Below, piece by piece: positions 43,494 through 47,205 of a stretch of DNA of 47,205 nucleotides. Made by a program: the position numbers and the translations under genes. This DNA comes from Eubacteriaceae bacterium. Lineage in GTDB: Bacteria; Bacillota; Clostridia; Peptostreptococcales; Anaerovoracaceae. Position 1 is the first letter of the stretch. Every line of letters starts with the position of its first letter. The stretch is from the NCBI GenBank assembly GCA_029012125.1, contig JAQXLM010000175.1:1-47205 (forward strand), in the 5' to 3' direction. Under the pieces are notes generated by a model. The model saw nothing but the letters and a program-made list of their open reading frames with translations, had not been told where the DNA came from and did not search any database.

Positions 43494-43781
43494 TTATTTA
43501 GCTTCCTTGCAGATGATGATATGTCTCATTACGTCGTCAGAAATTCTCAGCTTTCTGTCTAATTCCTTAGGTAATTCTGTGCTTGCCTTGAATTCAACTA
43601 CTACATAGTATCCTTCGTTCTTCTTTTCGATAGGGTAAGCAAGCTTTCTCATTCCCCAAGCATCAACCTTTTCAACTTCACCATCAGCTTCGATGATAGC
43701 CTTAACCTTTTCGATTTCAGCTTCCTTCTTAGCGTCTTCTAAAGTAGGATTGATAATGAACATTAATTCATAGTTTTTCAT
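43494..43781 (-). CDS. rpsF: 30S ribosomal protein S6
   Basis: A 95-residue ribosomal protein with the ferredoxin-like fold: YELMFIINPTLEDAKKE, then VDAWGMRKLAYPIEKKNEGYY (split at about 41-61) and DDVMRHIIICKE. GGGAGGTG precedes the ATG. It heads the operon, with promoter at 43862-43889 and a leader hairpin at 43810-43830. Confidence 0.97.
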   Translation of the reverse strand: MKNYELMFIINPTLEDAKKEAEIEKVKAIIEADGEVEKVDAWGMRKLAYPIEKKNEGYYVVVEFKASTELPKELDRKLRISDDVMRHIIICKEAK

Positions 43782-43809
43782 CCGTTTTCACCTCCCTGTG
43801 GACTAAATG

Positions 43810-43830
43810 GCGTAAGCCCTATGCTTACGC
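43810..43830 (-). promoter_or_regulatory. Hairpin in the rpsF leader, possible S6:S18 autoregulatory site
   Basis: GCGTAAGC (43810-43817) and GCTTACGC (43823-43830) form a perfect 8-bp stem with a 5-base loop, about 20 bases before the rpsF ribosome site. S6:S18 leader elements are known at this position in many bacteria. The match here is by position and general shape only. Confidence 0.35.
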
Positions 43831-43861
43831 AGAGATTACGTGCTAAAACACACGCTCTAAT

Positions 43862-43889
43862 ATTATAGCATATGTTTAGTTATTTGCAA
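43862..43889 (-). promoter_or_regulatory. Promoter of rpsF-ssb-rpsR
   Basis: On the minus strand TTGCAA (43884-43889), 16 bp, TATAAT (43862-43867) with TGC before it (extended -10). Confidence 0.65.
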
Positions 43890-43897
43890 GTACTTTT

Positions 43898-44443
43898 TTA
43901 CAGTATTACTGCGCCCGGATTTCTGTCAAAGAATATGCTCTTACTTCCTGTGTATAGTGGGATTCCGTAAGCTACTCTAACATCCTCTGAAAAACATCCC
44001 ATTTTGATTGCTCCCTGTCCTGCTGTGTACATTACGCGGTTATCTATTCTGTTATCTGCCGCAAGCGCAACTGCAGAGCCCACTGCAATTCCCAGATCTG
44101 TTATATTGAATGCGCAGTTTGCTCCTGCCTTTACCATCTGAGCACAGTTTTCAAATCCGCACATTCCGCACGGCATACCAAAAGGCTCACCCTTTGCTCC
44201 CATTATAACGACACAGGTGCTTGCATCTACATTTCCTGCATCTCGTTTAAATATTTCAAGCCCTGTTTCATCGTAAAGCTGTCTCATGCATTCTGCAAGT
44301 CTGTCTTTATCTTCCTCAGTCACGATAACTGTCACTATCTTGTCTTTTCCGCTTCCTTTAGGTGCTGTCCTTGCCGCTGCTGCCATTCCGTCTGCAACAC
44401 GTAAAACAGCATCTCTTTCAGACTGTTCCATGTTCTTAATCAT
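43898..44443 (-). CDS. DUF2148 ferredoxin-domain protein
   Basis: A 181-residue cytoplasmic protein with the DUF2148 hallmark: a cysteine cluster GMPCGMCGFENC (about 105-116) followed by GANCAFNITDLGIAVGSAVALAADNRIDNRVMYTAG (given here in parts: FNITDLGIAVGSA, DNRIDNRVMYTAG), and a C-terminal IFFDRNPG. The cysteines suggest an Fe-S cluster. Its role is unknown; the family is widespread in anaerobes. It ends about 20 bp before the rpsF promoter and is divergent from the next gene. Confidence 0.85.
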   Translation of the reverse strand: MIKNMEQSERDAVLRVADGMAAAARTAPKGSGKDKIVTVIVTEEDKDRLAECMRQLYDETGLEIFKRDAGNVDASTCVVIMGAKGEPFGMPCGMCGFENCAQMVKAGANCAFNITDLGIAVGSAVALAADNRIDNRVMYTAGQGAIKMGCFSEDVRVAYGIPLYTGSKSIFFDRNPGAVIL

Positions 44444-44532
44444 TACTGTCCCTCCTGTTTCTTTTTTTTAATTATACTACAAAATACCGATGAAGTAACA
44501 TAAAAGAATATAAAAAACCTTTACACTCCAAC

Positions 44533-44561
44533 TTGCTACTTTTGCCCATATGGTTTAATAT
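44533..44561 (+). promoter_or_regulatory. Promoter of the nucleotidyltransferase gene
   Basis: TTGCTA (44533-44538), 17 bp, TAATAT (44556-44561), about 30 bp before the start codon. Confidence 0.5.
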
Positions 44562-44593
44562 ATACCTAACAATTATTTGGAGAGGACAGTATT

Positions 44594-45514
44594 ATGAATA
44601 AACCGGTTTTAGTTATAATGGCTGCCGGAATGGGTAGCAGATACGGCGGTCTTAAGCAGATTGATCCCGTAAGTGACCAGGGAGAGATTATCCTGGATTT
44701 CTCATTGTATGATGCCATGATGGCAGGCTTTGAGGACGTAGTTTTTATAATAAAGAAGGAAAATGAGGCTGATTTCAGAGCTTTGATAGATGAGAGGGCG
44801 GGTAAGCATCTGAATGTTAAGTATGCATACCAGCAGCTGGATGATCTTCCTGAAGGCTATAGCGTTCCTGAGGGCAGGGTAAAGCCATGGGGAACAGCTC
44901 ACGCCGTATTCAGTGCGAGAAAAGCTGTGAATGGACCTTTTGCTGTAATCAATGCAGACGACTATTACGGAGCCGGTGCTTTCCAGACTATCTACGATTA
45001 CCTTAAGGATGCGGAAGATGGTGAAAAATACAGCTATTGTATGGTTGGCTATCAGCTTGAGAACACCATTACGGAAAACGGCCATGTGGCACGAGGAGTT
45101 TGCACAACGGATGAAAAGGGTATGCTTCAGAAGGTAGTGGAAAGAACCAAGATAATGCGTCGCGGTGAGGAAATTCAATTTACAGAGGATGAGGGAGCTA
45201 CATGGACTACTCTTCCTGAGGGGACAATAGTTTCCATGAATTTCTGGGGATTTACCGAATCCTTTATGACTGAGCTTGAGAATCAGTTCCCCGCATTTCT
45301 GGACAAGGCTATGGCGGAAAACCCTCTGAAGAGAGAGTATTTCTTACCGGGTGTTGTAGACAGACTTATAAAAGAAGGCAAGGCTGAGGCAAAGGTTCTT
45401 GAATCTCACGATAAGTGGTACGGTGTTACCTACAAGGAGGACAAGCCTTCGGTTGTGGCTGCGCTCCAGTCTATGAAGGACAAGGGTCTGTATCCTGACA
45501 AGCTTTGGAAATAA
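44594..45514 (+). CDS. Sugar-phosphate nucleotidyltransferase family protein
   Basis: A 306-residue GT-A fold nucleotidyltransferase. The nucleotide-binding start is MAAGMGSRYGGLKQ (9-22); the metal aspartate region is INADDYYGAGAF (about 118-129), and MNFWGF (about 216) is also typical. GGAGAGG precedes the ATG. The substrate cannot be told: the protein is of the type that activates sugar phosphates with UTP, CTP or dTTP, and no sugar-pathway genes lie nearby. It is one of few plus-strand genes here and forms its own unit. Confidence 0.82.
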   Translation: MNKPVLVIMAAGMGSRYGGLKQIDPVSDQGEIILDFSLYDAMMAGFEDVVFIIKKENEADFRALIDERAGKHLNVKYAYQQLDDLPEGYSVPEGRVKPWGTAHAVFSARKAVNGPFAVINADDYYGAGAFQTIYDYLKDAEDGEKYSYCMVGYQLENTITENGHVARGVCTTDEKGMLQKVVERTKIMRRGEEIQFTEDEGATWTTLPEGTIVSMNFWGFTESFMTELENQFPAFLDKAMAENPLKREYFLPGVVDRLIKEGKAEAKVLESHDKWYGVTYKEDKPSVVAALQSMKDKGLYPDKLWK

Positions 45515-45531
45515 ACAAGAAAAAAAATAAC

Positions 45532-45564
45532 GGCATCTGCTTCATTAAGAAACGGATGCCTTTT
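45532..45564. terminator. Bidirectional intrinsic terminator
   Basis: GGCATC (45532-45537) and GATGCC (45555-45560) pair. TTTTAT follows on the plus strand. On the minus strand GTTATTTTTTTT follows, so it serves both the nucleotidyltransferase gene and the convergent cysK. Confidence 0.75.
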
Positions 45565-45586
45565 ATATTATTCAGATAAATTAAGA

Positions 45587-46513
45587 CTAGTTATCAAATA
45601 GTACTGTAGATAAATATCTCTCACCTGTGTCAGGAAGAATTACCACTATGTTCTTGCCCTGATTTTCCTCTTTCTCTGCAAGGCTTTTGGCTGCCCACAA
45701 AGCAGCTCCTCCCGTAATTCCAATCAGAAATCCCTCATAGCCTGCCATCTTGCGAGCCATGTCGTAGGCGTCATCTTCCATAACAGGTATAATCTCATCT
45801 ATAACATCTCTGTCCAGGATTTCAGGCACAAAGTTAGCCCCTATTCCCTGGAGATTATGAGGCCCCGCTTTGCCTTCTGAGAGAAGTGGTGAGTTTCTCG
45901 GTTCAACTGCGACGATTTTAATATCACTGTTCTTATTCTTCATGAATTTTCCGATACCGCTTATGGTTCCGCCTGTTCCCACTCCTGCTACGACAATATC
46001 CACCTTTCCCTCCAGGTCTTCCCAGATTTCCGGTGCGGTAGTCTCTATATGGGCTTTTGGATTGGCAGGATTGACGAACTGTCCTGCAATGATTGAGTTC
46101 TCTATGTTTCTGTGCAGTTCCTCTGCCTTTTCAATAGACCCCCTCATGCCCTTGGCACCTTCTGTCAAAACCACCTGACTTCCGTAGGCAGCCAGCAGCT
46201 TTCTTCTTTCTATGCTCATGGTTTCAGGAAGAACGAAAATTGCCTTGTATCCTTTCGCTGCTGCAATTGCAGCCAGTCCGATTCCTGTGTTTCCGCTTGT
46301 GGGTTCTATGATGGTTCCTCCCGGTTTAAGAAGTCCCTTTTCCTCTGCATCCTTAATCATATACAGCGCGGCTCTGTCCTTAATACTTCCGGCAGGGTTA
46401 AATGCCTCAAGTTTTGCGAATATGTTGGCTTTGATACCTTCTCTTTCTTCAATTCTGTGAAGGTGCATCAAAGGCGTTTTACCTATGGCTTCTGTTACTG
46501 AGTTGTAGATCAT
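45587..46513 (-). CDS. cysK: Cysteine synthase A (O-acetylserine sulfhydrylase)
   Basis: PLP enzyme making cysteine from O-acetylserine and sulfide. The PLP lysine is in NPAGSIKDRAA (about 41-44), and the substrate loop is EPTSGNTGIGLA (about 66-77). GVGTGGTISGIGKF (about 174-187) binds the cofactor phosphate. The frame extends three codons upstream to a TTG, but the ATG at 46513 has AAAGGA nine bases before it and is preferred (308 residues). It overlaps the end of the upstream PAP2 gene by 35 bp, so the two are co-transcribed. Confidence 0.94.
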   Translation of the reverse strand: MIYNSVTEAIGKTPLMHLHRIEEREGIKANIFAKLEAFNPAGSIKDRAALYMIKDAEEKGLLKPGGTIIEPTSGNTGIGLAAIAAAKGYKAIFVLPETMSIERRKLLAAYGSQVVLTEGAKGMRGSIEKAEELHRNIENSIIAGQFVNPANPKAHIETTAPEIWEDLEGKVDIVVAGVGTGGTISGIGKFMKNKNSDIKIVAVEPRNSPLLSEGKAGPHNLQGIGANFVPEILDRDVIDEIIPVMEDDAYDMARKMAGYEGFLIGITGGAALWAAKSLAEKEENQGKNIVVILPDTGERYLSTVLFDN

Positions 46514-47123
46514 TTTTCTCAATCCTTTCTATAATCATTACGGAGACTGTCAAAAAAACGATTCCCAGGCTCCAGCCTCCCAGGACGTCTGTAGGGAAGT
46601 GTACGCCTACATATATTCTGCTCAAGCCGATGCATATTATCAGAATCGTCAGAAACCATGACAGTCCTTTTGCCAGCTTGCGATTAGTGCAGTGTCTGTT
46701 TATGAGATAAATCAGCAGACCATAGCATACCAGGCAGTTCATGGAATGTCCGCTTGGGAATGAATATCCGCCTTCTTTTATGAGATGCAATGCAACATCC
46801 GGTCTCGGCCTTTGGAACACTCCTTTTGCTATTTTGTATGTCACTGATGAGCATAATGACACACAGGCAAAGGGAATTCCATATGTCATCCTTGTTTTTT
46901 TCCACAGCAGAAGGAAAATTCCCACTGCCACAACGGCCTGCACATTACCGCTGTAGGTTATTGGAATAACAATGGAGGAAAGTCCATCTGACCTTCTTTC
47001 ATATACCCAGGTTCTGATGATTGTATCAAAATTCAGAAATTCATGAGTTGCAACCTCATAGGCGAGAAATGCAAATACTGTAAGAAATCCCCCTATGAGT
47101 ATCAGTCTCTTCTTGGTTACCAT
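46479..47123 (-). CDS. PAP2-family membrane phosphatase
   Basis: A 214-residue membrane protein with about six helices and the three-part lipid phosphatase signature: KGVFQRPRP (about 110-118), SFPSGHSMN (about 129-137) and SRIYVGVHFPTDVLGG (about 178-193). It dephosphorylates a lipid pyrophosphate or phosphatidate on the outer membrane face, for example undecaprenyl pyrophosphate or phosphatidylglycerol phosphate. An AAGGA site lies upstream of the ATG. It overlaps cysK, which has no obvious functional link. Confidence 0.88.
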   Translation of the reverse strand: MVTKKRLILIGGFLTVFAFLAYEVATHEFLNFDTIIRTWVYERRSDGLSSIVIPITYSGNVQAVVAVGIFLLLWKKTRMTYGIPFACVSLCSSVTYKIAKGVFQRPRPDVALHLIKEGGYSFPSGHSMNCLVCYGLLIYLINRHCTNRKLAKGLSWFLTILIICIGLSRIYVGVHFPTDVLGGWSLGIVFLTVSVMIIERIEKNDLQLSNRSHR

Positions 47124-47205
47124 TCTTCTCTCTAATCCTTCCTTTTTCTCTTCAGTATCTTATTATACCTTTTTTAGGTAGATAATTCTAGGGATTTTGT
47201 GGTAT

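Noticed and set aside
46479-46522. Overlap of PAP2 and cysK genes as a sign of a sequencing error
   Set aside because: Both proteins keep normal ends and cysK has its own ribosome site inside the PAP2 gene; such overlaps are ordinary.

Overview
The window looks like chromosomal DNA from a low-GC, Gram-positive, anaerobic Clostridia/Eubacteriales-type bacterium. The grounds are ferredoxin-linked 2-oxoacid oxidoreductase genes, a short-form HisG paired with HisZ, an rpsF-ssb-rpsR operon, consensus sigma-A promoters, strong GGAGG ribosome binding sites, and a histidine fermentation cluster. No species can be named from the sequence alone. Most genes lie on the minus strand.

Layout. 1-323: the end of a membrane-protein gene on the plus strand, a strong terminator, and a short relic of an ABC permease. 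323-5005: two tandem fused ATPase-FtsX exporters. 5006-5683: a gene-free stretch with GCGGC-rich inverted repeats. 5684-6823: alanine racemase. 6975-9733: a four-subunit 2-oxoacid:ferredoxin oxidoreductase. 9965-16924: histidine biosynthesis operon hisZ-G-C-B-H-A-F-IE-J, without hisD, behind a perfect-consensus promoter whose -35 box lies inside a 10-bp-arm palindrome. 17263-18255: a DUF2975 membrane protein with a YozG-like regulator, behind duplicated operator-like repeats. 18324-21283: a PurF homologue lacking the catalytic cysteine, and a purine permease. 35232-42349: histidine degradation operon hutH-hutU-hutI-fchA-ftcD-gntR. 42779-47123: rpsR, ssb, rpsF, a DUF2148 protein, a nucleotidyltransferase, cysK and a PAP2 phosphatase.

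The most unusual region is 21419-35054. It holds a 3054-residue secreted Rhs/WapA-like protein with a basic C-terminal tip that resembles a GIY-YIG nuclease. Upstream are a 269-residue exported protein of unknown function and a regulatory operon (XRE repressor-like protein, LytTR response regulator, AgrC-like kinase). The promoters of the toxin gene and of the exported-protein gene share one 68-bp architecture: two related 10-bp direct repeats 20 bp apart, then exactly 9 bp to the -35 box, a 17-bp spacer, and TATGAT. This points to co-regulation, most likely by the adjacent LytTR regulator. No agrB- or agrD-like gene is visible. Directly downstream of the toxin, where an immunity gene is expected, lies a frameshifted leucine-rich coding relic, followed by an intact acidic 109-residue protein.

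Histidine is both made and degraded by operons within about 33 kb. The hut operon carries its own GntR/FadR-type regulator as last gene and has two tandem palindromes in its leader.
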